64,000 nucleotides of DNA from Flavobacterium cheongpyeongense (GTDB lineage Bacteria; Bacteroidota; Bacteroidia; Flavobacteriales; Flavobacteriaceae). The notes under the pieces are model-generated. The model searched no databases. It worked only from the letters and a program-made list of their open reading frames with translations, and had not been told where the DNA came from. Where the stretch lies: assembly GCF_003202435.1 (NCBI RefSeq), contig NZ_QJHK01000001.1, positions 1 through 64,000 on the forward strand, written 5' to 3'. Positions 44,022 through 52,774 of the stretch are shown here, in pieces; position 1 is the stretch's first letter, and the number at the start of each line of letters is the position of its first letter. A program made the translations under genes and the position numbers.

Positions 44022-44558
44022 CTATTTTGCTTTTTGATAATACAATTTATTCACCAGTTCTTTCAGTTTGGTTTTGGCCGCATTGAGCTGCGATTTTGAA
44101 GTACCCTCTGCGATTTTCAGCATTTCGGCTATTTCCTTATGTCCAAAACCTTCTATAACAAAAAGGTTGAAAACAGTTTTACAGCCATCCGGGATATGGT
44201 TTAATAAATTGAGTAAATCTTCTTCTTCTAATGTGTTGATCTCATCTGTAAAAGGCTGCGAAAGTACTTTTACATCATCAATATACATGTTGAAATTGGT
44301 ACTCTTTTTAATAGTTGCCAAACAGTGATTAACGGTAATTTTTCTGGACCAGGCTTCAAAGGCTTTATCTTCTTTGAGCTGGTCTAATTTTGTGAAGATG
44401 GTATAGAAAGCGTCGGCCAGGGCTTCTTCTATTTCTTCTTCCTTCTTGAGGTATCGTTTGCAAACGCGATACAATTTTGGAGCCATGTGCTCATAAACCT
44501 GACGCTGGGCATCACGGTTCATTTTTTTGCAGTTAGAAATTAGCGTTTCGTTTATCAC
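44022..44558 (-). CDS. ECF-type RNA polymerase sigma factor
   Basis: Region 2 spans about residues 10-85 (VYEHMAPKLYRVCKRYLKKEEEIEEALADAFYTIF, written here as one continuous block without gaps in the gene, and KAFEAWSRKITVNHCL). Region 4 spans about 115-170, with LNHIPDGCKTVFNLFVIEG and GHKEIAEMLKIAEGTSKSQL as the helix-turn-helix. At 178 residues it is a normal ECF sigma factor. It is the first gene of a three-gene unit with the anti-sigma-like and free plug proteins. Confidence 0.92.
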   Translation of the reverse strand: MINETLISNCKKMNRDAQRQVYEHMAPKLYRVCKRYLKKEEEIEEALADAFYTIFTKLDQLKEDKAFEAWSRKITVNHCLATIKKSTNFNMYIDDVKVLSQPFTDEINTLEEEDLLNLLNHIPDGCKTVFNLFVIEGFGHKEIAEMLKIAEGTSKSQLNAAKTKLKELVNKLYYQKAK

Positions 44559-44726
44559 AATTTTGGTCTTTAATTATAAAGAGAGTGAAAAAGATAAAAA
44601 GGTTGGGACGAAGATGAAAATAAATGTAAAAGTACTGTTTTCCCGAGTGGTTTTTATCACAAAGATTCACTAAGGTTTCTATAGAGATGTACAGCAGTGC
44701 GCACTACAGATTAAAGAAGAATTTGT

Positions 44727-45563
44727 TTACTTTATTGGCAATGTCAATTTATAAATTTTAGTTTCCAACAAATCCGTATCATTATCTTCGCAAAGCAAAA
44801 ATTCGATTTTGTTATTTTCTTTTTTGTAAAAAGTCAAACCTTCAAATTTACTGGCAGATGTAATTTTTTGCGTGAAATCGATTTTCATGGATTTGAGATC
44901 TATTCTTCCAATGAAACTTCCTAAAACCTGACCATCATCATAAGTTGATTTGGTATCTTCGGCGCTAGAAAGGAAATAGATTTTGTCTTCGACTAAAATG
45001 GCATCGGTAAAGCTGGAACGAATACCTTTTATTTTTGGCAGTTTATAATTGACCGAAATCAGGGCAAATTCTTCCCCGAGACTTTTGGCGTGGATGGTAA
45101 AAATGGTGTTTTTGTTCGAAATTCCGTTCCCGCGGTTGAATAAGTACCAGTTTTCACCATCAAAAATAGCACCTTCGAGATTGAAATCTTCCGGTTTTAT
45201 TTCACCAAAATTTTGCATCAGCGCATACAAATCGACCAGATTGTTTTTTTGTATAACCGTTTTCGATTTAAGGTCGAATTCAATCATTTTGTTTCGGTTT
45301 TCAGTGGATCCGGAACCAAAAACATATAGTGTATCGTTGTGATGCGTGATCGATTCAAAATCCGGTTTTAGGTTTTTTGGAATGTTTTGCGTTGGATTTT
45401 CAATTAAAGGATGCTGGTTTAACTGCTGATTCTGCATGTTGTATTCGTATAAAAATCCGCTGTTGTCGCCAATAACATAAAGTGAATCATTATTTAAAAA
45501 TAATCCGGAGGCAGAACCGATTCCGATGATTTGAAATAGTATTTCTAATGTGAATTTTTCCAT
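44727..45563 (-). CDS. Hypothetical protein, likely beta-propeller (DUF6929-like)
   Basis: Not firmly recognised. Repeating strands such as SLYVIGDNSGFLYEYNM, DTLYVFGSGSTENRNKM, ENWYLFNRGNGISNKN and KIYFLSSAEDTKSTYD suggest a propeller with five or more blades. KPDFESITHH, FNLEGAIFDG and KFEGLTFYKK recur as ExxT/EGxxF strand starts. No signal peptide. At 278 residues it covers the whole fold. It resembles flavobacterial proteins of the DUF6929 type from memory. Single gene, role unknown. Confidence 0.7.
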   Translation of the reverse strand: MEKFTLEILFQIIGIGSASGLFLNNDSLYVIGDNSGFLYEYNMQNQQLNQHPLIENPTQNIPKNLKPDFESITHHNDTLYVFGSGSTENRNKMIEFDLKSKTVIQKNNLVDLYALMQNFGEIKPEDFNLEGAIFDGENWYLFNRGNGISNKNTIFTIHAKSLGEEFALISVNYKLPKIKGIRSSFTDAILVEDKIYFLSSAEDTKSTYDDGQVLGSFIGRIDLKSMKIDFTQKITSASKFEGLTFYKKENNKIEFLLCEDNDTDLLETKIYKLTLPIK

Positions 45564-45595
45564 GAATTGTTGTTTTGAGTATTGGTATTTTTGGT

Positions 45596-46060
45596 TTATT
45601 TTTTATTGATTAATTTTAATGTCTGCTGATTAATAATTTGTTTTATTTTTTGAAGTTCATTAGTGGAAACGCATCCTCCAACACTAATATATACTAAATT
45701 ATTATCGTCAGTAATATTTTGGTTTTGCTTTTCAGCTTCATCTGAGCTATCCAATCCACTGATTAGATATACTGGAGTTCCTTCATCGTAAAGCAGATTA
45801 GTAATTTCAATGGCTCTCTTTAGTATAGCATCCTGAGTATCTTTCTTATTTTTCGAGTATTCAAAACCTATTGTACATTCTAAAAGACTGCAAAATGATA
45901 GTGCTTTTAATAGTAGTTGATTTTCTGTTTCAGGAATTTGTTTTAAGCTCTTGAAACATTTGCCGTAAATTTTATGGTGAAATTTTTGGTCAGGATCATC
46001 ATTTTGACTGAAGACCTGAATTCCTAATAAAAGTAAAAGTATTAGAAAGTTTTTTTTCAT
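45596..46060 (-). CDS. Hypothetical secreted protein
   Basis: Not recognised. A signal peptide (KKNFLILLLLLGIQVFSQ) leads to a soluble region of about 135 residues with five cysteines, three of them close together (LSFCSLLECTIG, SVGGCVST). A C-terminal helix LQKIKQIINQQTLKLI follows. The ATG at 46060 is chosen because it gives a normal signal peptide. It lies 32 bases upstream of the propeller gene on the same strand and may be cotranscribed with it. Confidence 0.65.
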   Translation of the reverse strand: MKKNFLILLLLLGIQVFSQNDDPDQKFHHKIYGKCFKSLKQIPETENQLLLKALSFCSLLECTIGFEYSKNKKDTQDAILKRAIEITNLLYDEGTPVYLISGLDSSDEAEKQNQNITDDNNLVYISVGGCVSTNELQKIKQIINQQTLKLINKK

Positions 46061-46063
46061 CAC

Positions 46064-46380
46064 GTAGATATAAAATTATGAAAGTGAAAGTTGTTTTGAA
46101 AACCAATGCCTAGCCCTGATAGTAATGAAAATACTTTGAAAAGAAAATGTGTTTTTTCCTGACAGAACGAAGCGACCAGCGGAAGCTTTGTTATGGCTTT
46201 GGAAAAAAGCATTTTATTGAAAAGTATTGCAATGAATAGCAGGAATATGCTTCGTAAAAATAGTATATTTACTTGTATAAAACTTAGAAATATGAAATCG
46301 CTACTGATAGAATCTTTGTGTAAACAAAAACAATTAAAGGCGATAACATATGTGACCAATAATAATTAAAATTAACACAT
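46064..46380. other. Divergent intergenic region upstream of PPK2
   Basis: This 317-base gap has no convincing gene; a minus-strand frame of 99 codons here is low-complexity and overlaps the neighbour's start. The segment at 46110-46189 (TAGCCCTGAT ... AGCGGAAGCTT) resembles the structured element at 15526-15652 in the same orientation and may be a degenerate copy. Confidence 0.4.
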
Positions 46381-47259
46381 ATGAAATCAATAGACCCGAA
46401 TGATTTTAAAGTTACAGATAAAATAAAATTGTCTAAGATTCCGACTTTGCTTAATATCGAAGCTAATGATGATGAAAAAGAAGAAAAATTGGATAAGGTT
46501 CAGGCGAAACTGAGTGATTTGCAGGATGTCATGTATTCACACAATAAATATGGTGTTTTAATTTGTCTGCAGGGAATGGATACTTCAGGCAAGGACAGTT
46601 TGATTAGGGAAGTTTTTAAGGAATTTAACCCGCGTGGTGTTGTGGTACATAGTTTTAAAACACCCAATTCGACTGAGTTGGAACATGATTATTTGTGGAG
46701 ACATTATATTGCTTTGCCGGAAAAAGGGAAGTTTGCTATTTTTAACCGTACACACTACGAAAATGTTTTGGTAACGCGTGTACATCCTGAATATATTTTA
46801 GGTGAAAATTTACCAGGAATAGAATCTGTAGAAGATATTACCCCCAAGTTTTGGAAAAACAGAATTGAGCAAATCAATAATTTTGAAAAGCATATTGCAC
46901 AAAACGGAACGATTATCATGAAGTTCTATATGCATTTAAGCAAAGAGGAGCAGCGTCAGCGATTACTACGTCGTCTGGAGGAAGAGAAACACAATTGGAA
47001 GTTTTCGTCGGGCGATTTAAAAGAACGCACGTATTGGAAAGACTATATGAAATATTATGAAGAGGCTATCAATAAAACTTCGACAGTACATGCGCCCTGG
47101 TATATAATTCCGGCTGATGACAAAGAAATGTCCCGTTATATTGTGGCCAAAATTATCTGGGAAGAAATGCAAAAACATACCGATATTAAAGAACCAGAAA
47201 TGGATGATAAAACGAAAGACAATATCGAAATGTATAAAAAAGAACTGGGAGAGGGTTAA
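46381..47259 (+). CDS. PPK2-family polyphosphate kinase
   Basis: Transfers phosphate between polyphosphate and nucleotides. Walker A GMDTSGKDS (65-73), then a lid with VHSFKTPNSTELEHDYLWR, FNRTHYENVLVTRVHPE as Walker B region, and RRLEEEKHNWKFSSGDLKER. At 292 residues with one PPK2 domain it suits the group that phosphorylates AMP, ADP or nucleotides using polyphosphate; class I-III assignment needs phylogeny. Single gene with a terminator shared with the convergent gene. Confidence 0.92.
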   Translation: MKSIDPNDFKVTDKIKLSKIPTLLNIEANDDEKEEKLDKVQAKLSDLQDVMYSHNKYGVLICLQGMDTSGKDSLIREVFKEFNPRGVVVHSFKTPNSTELEHDYLWRHYIALPEKGKFAIFNRTHYENVLVTRVHPEYILGENLPGIESVEDITPKFWKNRIEQINNFEKHIAQNGTIIMKFYMHLSKEEQRQRLLRRLEEEKHNWKFSSGDLKERTYWKDYMKYYEEAINKTSTVHAPWYIIPADDKEMSRYIVAKIIWEEMQKHTDIKEPEMDDKTKDNIEMYKKELGEG

Positions 47260-47265
47260 AAAAAA

Positions 47266-47305
47266 GTAAACCCGGTAAACTAATATAAAGTCTGTCGGGT
47301 TTTAC
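47266..47305. terminator. Bidirectional terminator
   Basis: GTAAACCCG and CGGGTTTTAC pair around a 21-base loop between the PPK2 gene and the convergent outer-membrane protein gene. Confidence 0.6.
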
Positions 47306-47325
47306 AAAAATAATTCTAATTTATT

Positions 47326-47841
47326 TTACAATTCAAATCCATACGCAAAGCGAAGCGCTATCTGGTTGGTATCGAATTTGTCATAATCTTCATAACGTAA
47401 ACTGATATCCAGGTGTTTTGTTGCATATCCAATGCTTGGAGCCCATAAAATTGAAGTTTCATTGTATCCGTTCGTTACTGCGAAACCGGCACCTACTTCT
47501 CCCATTACGTAAAATTGATCTTCCCAAACGAATGCCTTGAAACCGGCTTTTGCAGGAATGAAACCTAAATCCGGTACATCATCACCCACAAATAAGTTAG
47601 TAAATCCAGTTGTCAGGGTTATTGAAGTTTTTTTAGACAGATCATATTGAAGTCTTACATCACCGCCCAAAGCCCAGTCGTAATCATCTCCATCGGTTGG
47701 GATTCCGCCACTCACACCAAATCCTAATTTGAATTTCTGATCGTAGTTAGTGCTATCTGTTGTCTGAGCAGATGAAGTTGTCGTGTACATCATTGCTAGT
47801 GCGGCAACGAATAAAATCCTGATATTTTGTAAATTTTTCAT
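47326..47841 (-). CDS. Small outer-membrane beta-barrel protein
   Basis: A signal peptide (RILFVAALAMMYTTTSSAQ) is followed by alternating strands ending in aromatic residues, such as KLGFGVSGGIPTDG, SITLTTGFTNLFV, YVMGEVGAGFAVTNGY and LDISLRYEDY. The C-terminus IALRFAYGFEL ends in a hydrophobic strand. At 171 residues it probably forms an 8-stranded barrel of the porin/OmpW-like kind. Transport or adhesion role unknown. Confidence 0.78.
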   Translation of the reverse strand: MKNLQNIRILFVAALAMMYTTTSSAQTTDSTNYDQKFKLGFGVSGGIPTDGDDYDWALGGDVRLQYDLSKKTSITLTTGFTNLFVGDDVPDLGFIPAKAGFKAFVWEDQFYVMGEVGAGFAVTNGYNETSILWAPSIGYATKHLDISLRYEDYDKFDTNQIALRFAYGFEL

Positions 47842-48146
47842 GCTTGTATTTTTTTAATTACTATGATGTAAAAGTAGTTTTGAGATATTGGTAAGGCATT
47901 ATATAATTTTCTGGAATCGTTACATAATGTAAATATGGTTAAAGTTTCAGGTTTAGCGATAATCCTGTGAAGTCTTGATTTTATTAAGGTTTTGGCTAAT
48001 GTGAACCGAAAGTGTTAAAAAGGTTTTAATCGTAACTATTTGATTAAGATGTTAAAATGGTGTAAGTGTTTTTTGTTTTTTTAAATCCATTAAAATTCAA
48101 TATTTCTGCAGAATCCAAAGCATCTGTTTATCTTTGCAGACTAAAG
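47842..48146. other. Divergent intergenic region
   Basis: This 305-base AT-rich gap lies between the outer-membrane protein gene and the MATE gene. Apart from the -7 box at 48129 I see nothing distinctive. Confidence 0.4.
48129..48136 (+). promoter_or_regulatory. -7 promoter box of the MATE gene
   Basis: TATCTTTG matches TAnnTTTG, 10 bases before the ATG at 48147. It lies inside an upstream in-frame extension, so the start at 48066 cannot be used from this promoter. Confidence 0.55.
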
Positions 48147-49526
48147 ATGTTAAAAGTGAATTTAAAACAGTACACAAAAGAGTTTTCATACAATTTTAGA
48201 CTGGCATATCCTGTTATTTTAGGAATGGTTGGTCATAACTTAATAGGAATGGTTGACAATATAATGGTCGGCAGATTAGGCAGTACGGAACTGGCAGCTG
48301 TTTCCTTAGGAAATAGTATGATTTTTATTGCGATGTCATTGGGAATCGGATTTTCTACAGCGATTACACCTATTGTTGCCGAAGGCGATGCCGAGAAGAA
48401 TGATACTAAAATCCGATCTGCTTTTCATCATGGCTTGTTTTTGTGTACGCTGTTAGGATTAATGCTTTTTGGTTTAATCGTTCTGGCAAAACCAATAATG
48501 GAAATGCTGCATCAGCCTGACGAAGTTATAGCCCTAGCAAAACCTTATCTGGACTGGGTTGCTTTTTCACTGATTCCTTTAATCATGTATCAGGGGTACA
48601 AACAATTTGCAGACGGGCTCTCACTTACCAAATATTCGATGTATGCCATGGTAATGGCAAATGTACTTCATGTAGGTATGAATTATGTTTTGATTTATGG
48701 AATTTGGATTTTTCCAAAAATGGGCATTATCGGTGCAGCATTAGGAACAGTAATATCCAGGATATTTTTGGTCATGTTTATGCACATTATGCTGTCACGA
48801 AGAAACGATTTAAAACGTTTCTTCAGCAATTTTAGTTTTGATGAAATTAAAAAACAAACGATAAAAAAAATAATAAACATTGGATTTCCATCAGCTATGC
48901 AAATGCTTTTTGAAGTGGTGCTGTTTACCGCTTCTATCTGGCTATGCGGAAATATTGGCAGAACCAGCCAGGCAGCGAACCAAATTGCCTTGAGTCTGGC
49001 TTCTATGACTTTTATGTTTGCAATGGGATTAAGTGTTACTTCAATGATAAGGGTTAGCAATCAAAGGGGACTTCAGGATTATAAAAAATTAATAGTAGTA
49101 GCACGCTCTATTTTTTTACTGGCGATCATTATAGAAAGTGTTTTTGCTGTTTTGTTTGTGGCTTTTCACCAATTCCTGCCTCATGTTTTTCTGAATATGG
49201 AAAACACAATACAGCTTACAGACAATACTGAGGTAATCGAAATTGCTTCAAAATTATTGCTGATTGCTGCAGTGTTCCAAATATCTGACGGGATTCAGGT
49301 TGTGGTTCTGGGAGCTTTACGCGGATTGCAGGATGTAAAAATCCCGATGTATATTACTTTTGTAGCCTATTGGGTTATTGGTTTTCCTATTTCTTATTAC
49401 TTAGGAGAATACACGTCCATGAAAGCGTCCGGAGTATGGATCGGGCTTTTGGCCGGGCTGACTTCTGCAGCACTTTTTCTATACATTCGCTTTAATTACT
49501 TAACCAAAAAATTAAGCAATAATTAA
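48147..49526 (+). CDS. MATE-family efflux transporter
   Basis: Inner-membrane multidrug exporter driven by Na+ or H+. About twelve transmembrane helices in two homologous halves. RLAYPVILGMVGHNLIGMVDNIMVGRLG is the N-terminal signature, and NIGFPSAMQMLFEVVLF opens the second half. At 459 residues from ATG 48147 it has the NorM-like size. That start is preferred because the promoter sits just before it. Substrate unknown. Confidence 0.92.
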   Translation: MLKVNLKQYTKEFSYNFRLAYPVILGMVGHNLIGMVDNIMVGRLGSTELAAVSLGNSMIFIAMSLGIGFSTAITPIVAEGDAEKNDTKIRSAFHHGLFLCTLLGLMLFGLIVLAKPIMEMLHQPDEVIALAKPYLDWVAFSLIPLIMYQGYKQFADGLSLTKYSMYAMVMANVLHVGMNYVLIYGIWIFPKMGIIGAALGTVISRIFLVMFMHIMLSRRNDLKRFFSNFSFDEIKKQTIKKIINIGFPSAMQMLFEVVLFTASIWLCGNIGRTSQAANQIALSLASMTFMFAMGLSVTSMIRVSNQRGLQDYKKLIVVARSIFLLAIIIESVFAVLFVAFHQFLPHVFLNMENTIQLTDNTEVIEIASKLLLIAAVFQISDGIQVVVLGALRGLQDVKIPMYITFVAYWVIGFPISYYLGEYTSMKASGVWIGLLAGLTSAALFLYIRFNYLTKKLSNN

Positions 49527-49572
49527 GTTTCAAATAACTACATTTGAATCCTGAAAATTTATTTGAATGCTA

Positions 49573-49914
49573 ATGAAAAAAATCATTTGTGTACAGTTTT
49601 TGTTTTTGAGCGCAATGTCATTTTCCCAATCTTTTACAGGGGAAGATGAACTTTATGATTTATATGAAAAGGCAGATAAAGAATTGAATACGGTATACAA
49701 TAAACTAAAAAAAGAGCTCACAGAAAAGGATAAAAAAAACCTAATTGATGCACAAAAATCCTGGATAAATTTTAGAGATCTGAATTGCAAATTTAAAAGT
49801 CAGGATCCGGGTAATGGTGGTGGGCCATATACGAACAAAATGAAAATAGATTGTTTGACACAGACTACAATCGCAAGAACAAAAGAATTAAAAAATTTGA
49901 TTGGTGGTATGTGA
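49573..49914 (+). CDS. Lysozyme-inhibitor LprI-like (DUF1311) protein
   Basis: Signal peptide KKIICVQFLFLSAMSFSQ, then a helical domain with ADKELNTVYNKLKKELTEKDKKNLIDAQ and KSWINFRDLNCKFKSQ, the hallmark of the LprI N-terminal family with its conserved W and Cys. A second Cys (MKIDCLTQTT) can form a disulfide. At 113 residues it is normal. It lies 46 bases after the MATE gene. Lysozyme inhibition is the family precedent, not shown here. ATG 49567 is an alternative start. Confidence 0.82.
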   Translation: MKKIICVQFLFLSAMSFSQSFTGEDELYDLYEKADKELNTVYNKLKKELTEKDKKNLIDAQKSWINFRDLNCKFKSQDPGNGGGPYTNKMKIDCLTQTTIARTKELKNLIGGM

Positions 49915-50034
49915 CAGCATTACGTAAATGCTACCGAAACTGAGAATTTCATAGTTATACTTTTTCGATTTGTAATATCTAAAAAAGAACAAAAACAGCC
50001 TGTGGGCAATTATAAAAATTAAAATACATAAAAC

Positions 50035-50262
50035 ATGGAATTACCTAAATTTTTACTAGGAGATAATACAGATTTTCCAGATGATATTTTTATCATTCAC
50101 CTTGATTACCCAAGATTTATTATCAATTTAAAGGATGATGAGGTAGAATTTCTGGAAGAAGCCGAAGATCTTGATGAAGCCGAATTAAATGCCGAAATGG
50201 AAGGATTGATTGTCAAAGCAAATGAGTTTTACGACAGAGAAATTGGTCGTTACGAAGAGTAG
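50035..50262 (+). CDS. Small acidic conserved hypothetical protein
   Basis: Not assigned to a family. A 75-residue cytosolic protein without a signal peptide. LPKFLLGDNTDFPDDIFIIH and LDYPRFIINLKDDEVEF open it, followed by an acidic helix (EEAEDLDEAELNAEMEGL). The steady protein-like composition, ATG start in an A-rich context and tight placement before the sulfatase-type gene support it as a real gene. Its role is unknown. Confidence 0.72.
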   Translation: MELPKFLLGDNTDFPDDIFIIHLDYPRFIINLKDDEVEFLEEAEDLDEAELNAEMEGLIVKANEFYDREIGRYEE

Positions 50263-50298
50263 GGATATAGCAGTGCGTCACTTAATGTTTCTTCAGTG

Positions 50299-50306
50299 TA
50301 TATTTG
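50299..50306 (+). promoter_or_regulatory. -7 promoter box of the LTA-synthase-like gene
   Basis: TATATTTG matches TAnnTTTG, 40 bases before ATG 50347 and 16 bases before the alternative ATG 50323. Confidence 0.5.
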
Positions 50307-50346
50307 TATATGCGTTCCTAATATGTCTCAAAACCAAAAATTACGA

Positions 50347-52287
50347 ATGAAAAATTTACGTTTTTTAAAACCGGTTTTTAATTTTATTTTAATCGGATTA
50401 CTGATTACTACCTTAAGCAGGGTATTTTTGTTTTTTATTTTTAAAGAAAGAGTTGTTGAAACTCCTAATTTCGGGTATATTTTTCCAATCGGTCTTCGGA
50501 TGGATTTAATTTTACTGTGCTATTTATCGTTTCTGCCGACAGTTTTAATTACTTTTTTACCAAATAAATGGTTGAAGTTTACCAATTCATTTCTCGTAAT
50601 TTACAGCTTTCTGTTTTTGTTCCTAATTCTGTTTGTAGAATTGGCTTCACCGGATTTTGTAAAACAATACGATACACGTCCCAATAAGATTTTCTTAGAC
50701 TACTTGATTTATCCAAAAGAAGTTGTGGGAATGCTTTTAAAAAGTTACCTGACTTCTATTATTGTAACTTTTCTGATTTTAGGAGTGGTAATTTATTTTG
50801 CTTTCAAAAAAGGAAAACAACTTTTTTATACTACCCGTACTGAATATAAGTTTAAATTAATGATTTTTCCATTAGTGGCTTTTTTATTGTTTTTTGGCGC
50901 TCGTTCAAGTTTAACTTCAAAACGCCCTATTAATGCCAGTAATGCTGTTTTTTCCACAGATCAGTTGACAAATTGTTTGGGATTAAATTCTTTTTACACA
51001 GTTGCTTTTGCTGCCTATTCAATTAAAAATGAAGGGAACACTAAAATGTACGGTAAAATGGAGGAAGCTGAGGCCATTGCCCGTGTAAAAAAATACATGA
51101 TTGCCGAACCAGATGATTTTACCGATGCCGGAATTCCGTTCCTGCATTTGCAGCAGCCGGATTCTGTTTTGAAGAAGCCTTATAATCTGGTGATTTTTCT
51201 TCAGGAAAGTTTAGGTGCTGAATATGTTGGGATTCTGGGAGGAAAACCTTTAACACCTGAGTTTGATAAATTATCGAAAGAAGGTTTGTTGTTTACTAAT
51301 TTATATTGTACCGGAACCCGAAGCGTCCGCGGAATCGAAGCGGTTGTTACCGGATTCTTACCTTCGCCATCTGAAAGTGTGGTAAAACTGGGAAATTCAC
51401 AACAAGGATTTTTTACTTTAGCAGATGCCTTAAAACATAAAGGATACGATACGAGTTTTATTTATGGCGGAATGGCGAATTTTGATAATATGGCTTCGTT
51501 TTTCAACGGAAACGGATTTCAGGATATTGTAGATCAGGAAGATTTTGAGTCTGATGGCAATAAATATGCATTCAAAGGAACCTGGGGGTATTCAGACGAG
51601 GATTTAGTTACCAAAGCAAATAATTATTTTAAATCAAAAGGAGACAAACCATTCTTCTCTTTGATGTTTTCGACTTCCAATCATGAGCCATTTGAATATC
51701 CGGCAGGAAGAATCAACCCCTATGACAAGAAACCGGCAACCGTTAACAACGCCATGAAATATGCCGATTTTTCGATTGGGAAATTCTTTGAAATGGCTAA
51801 AAAAGAAGCTTATTTCAAAAATACGATTTTCATTGTGATTGCAGATCATAATACCAGAACCTACGGAAAGAATCTGGTACCAATCAATAAGTTTCATATT
51901 CCAGCCTTAATTATGGGACCAGGAGTTCCAAAAGGAGTTTCGTATAGTAAATTAGCAAGTCAGATTGATATTCCGCCAACATTATTAAGCTATTTAGGGC
52001 TTTCATTTGAAACCCCAATGGTGGGAAGAAATTTAAATAAAATGAATGCAAAAGTACAAGGAAGGTCAATCATGCAGTTTAATGATATCAATGCATTCAG
52101 GGTTGAAAATCAGGTGGTAATCATGCAGCCAAATTTGAAACCATTGCAATTCGAAATCAAAAATGATACAACTTTAATTCCTGTAAAATTAAACGAAGAA
52201 CTAGCCAAAGATGCCCTGGCACATGTTATAACCGCTGGTAATTTATATAAGGAGAATAAATATAAGCTGAGAGATCTAAAAAAATAA
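50347..52287 (+). CDS. LTA synthase/sulfatase-family membrane enzyme
   Basis: Alkaline-phosphatase-superfamily transferase. Five N-terminal helices (about residues 1-190) anchor an extracytoplasmic sulfatase domain. The nucleophile Thr is in YCTGTRSVRGIEAV, with metal ligands in LVIFLQESLGAEYVG, FSTSNHEPFEYP and IVIADHNTRT. This is the LtaS/OpgB architecture. In a Gram-negative it probably moves phosphoglycerol or phosphoethanolamine onto a glycan or lipid; the substrate is open. ATG 50323 would add eight residues. Confidence 0.87.
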   Translation: MKNLRFLKPVFNFILIGLLITTLSRVFLFFIFKERVVETPNFGYIFPIGLRMDLILLCYLSFLPTVLITFLPNKWLKFTNSFLVIYSFLFLFLILFVELASPDFVKQYDTRPNKIFLDYLIYPKEVVGMLLKSYLTSIIVTFLILGVVIYFAFKKGKQLFYTTRTEYKFKLMIFPLVAFLLFFGARSSLTSKRPINASNAVFSTDQLTNCLGLNSFYTVAFAAYSIKNEGNTKMYGKMEEAEAIARVKKYMIAEPDDFTDAGIPFLHLQQPDSVLKKPYNLVIFLQESLGAEYVGILGGKPLTPEFDKLSKEGLLFTNLYCTGTRSVRGIEAVVTGFLPSPSESVVKLGNSQQGFFTLADALKHKGYDTSFIYGGMANFDNMASFFNGNGFQDIVDQEDFESDGNKYAFKGTWGYSDEDLVTKANNYFKSKGDKPFFSLMFSTSNHEPFEYPAGRINPYDKKPATVNNAMKYADFSIGKFFEMAKKEAYFKNTIFIVIADHNTRTYGKNLVPINKFHIPALIMGPGVPKGVSYSKLASQIDIPPTLLSYLGLSFETPMVGRNLNKMNAKVQGRSIMQFNDINAFRVENQVVIMQPNLKPLQFEIKNDTTLIPVKLNEELAKDALAHVITAGNLYKENKYKLRDLKK

Positions 52288-52308
52288 AGACAACAGATTT
52301 TGTTAATG

Positions 52309-52351
52309 AAAAGCTGCCAAAGATGAAATTTCTTCTTTGGTAGCTTTTTTG
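52309..52351 (+). terminator. Terminator of the LTA-synthase-like gene
   Basis: AAAGCTGCCAAAGA and TCTTTGGTAGCTTT pair with one mismatch and are followed by T residues. Confidence 0.75.
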
Positions 52352-52417
52352 TTTTAATTCGGGGTAACAAAAAGGAAACTTTGTTTATCTATTCAAAAAT
52401 ATTAAAACTGAATCAAC

Positions 52418-52648
52418 ATGAAAAATTTTAAAATAGCAATATTTACAACAGCCTTCATATTGTGCTGCTTAACAAACGTAAAAGCTCAGGATTGCAAAAA
52501 TGTAAAAGAAAAAATAGCTAAATCTAATCCGACTTCGGAATTAAAACTTATATCAGAAACACAGTCCCAAGCTGCTGCATCATTAGATAGAAGGCGTTTG
52601 AAAACAAAACACGATACAGCAAAAAACTCAATCAGCAATGTCCGTTAA
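52418..52648 (+). CDS. Small hypothetical secreted protein
   Basis: Not recognised. A signal peptide (KNFKIAIFTTAFILCCLTNVKAQ) precedes about 53 residues: DCKNVKEKIAKSNPTSELKL and a basic tail SLDRRRLKTKHD. The tail is unusually short and could reflect a frameshifted or shrinking gene, since the residues after about 55 lose a clear pattern. Transcribed alone after a strong terminator. Existence as a gene is likely, function unknown. Confidence 0.55.
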   Translation: MKNFKIAIFTTAFILCCLTNVKAQDCKNVKEKIAKSNPTSELKLISETQSQAAASLDRRRLKTKHDTAKNSISNVR

Positions 52649-52774
52649 AATAACTAATTACCGTTTATGTATTTAATATAACCAAATAAAAATCAGCTTG
52701 TTTTTATATTATATTGGCATTATACCAGAAAAATTTCCGAAGTGTTAAAAATTATAATAGGTAGAACATAAAGG

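Noticed and set aside
46060..46359. 99-codon minus-strand frame upstream of the PPK2 gene
   Set aside because: Phe/Leu-rich low-complexity translation, overlapping the neighbouring gene start, with no family resemblance.
48695..49060. 121-codon minus-strand frame inside the MATE gene
   Set aside because: Antisense to transmembrane helices; its hydrophobic look comes from reverse-complemented Leu/Ile/Phe codons.
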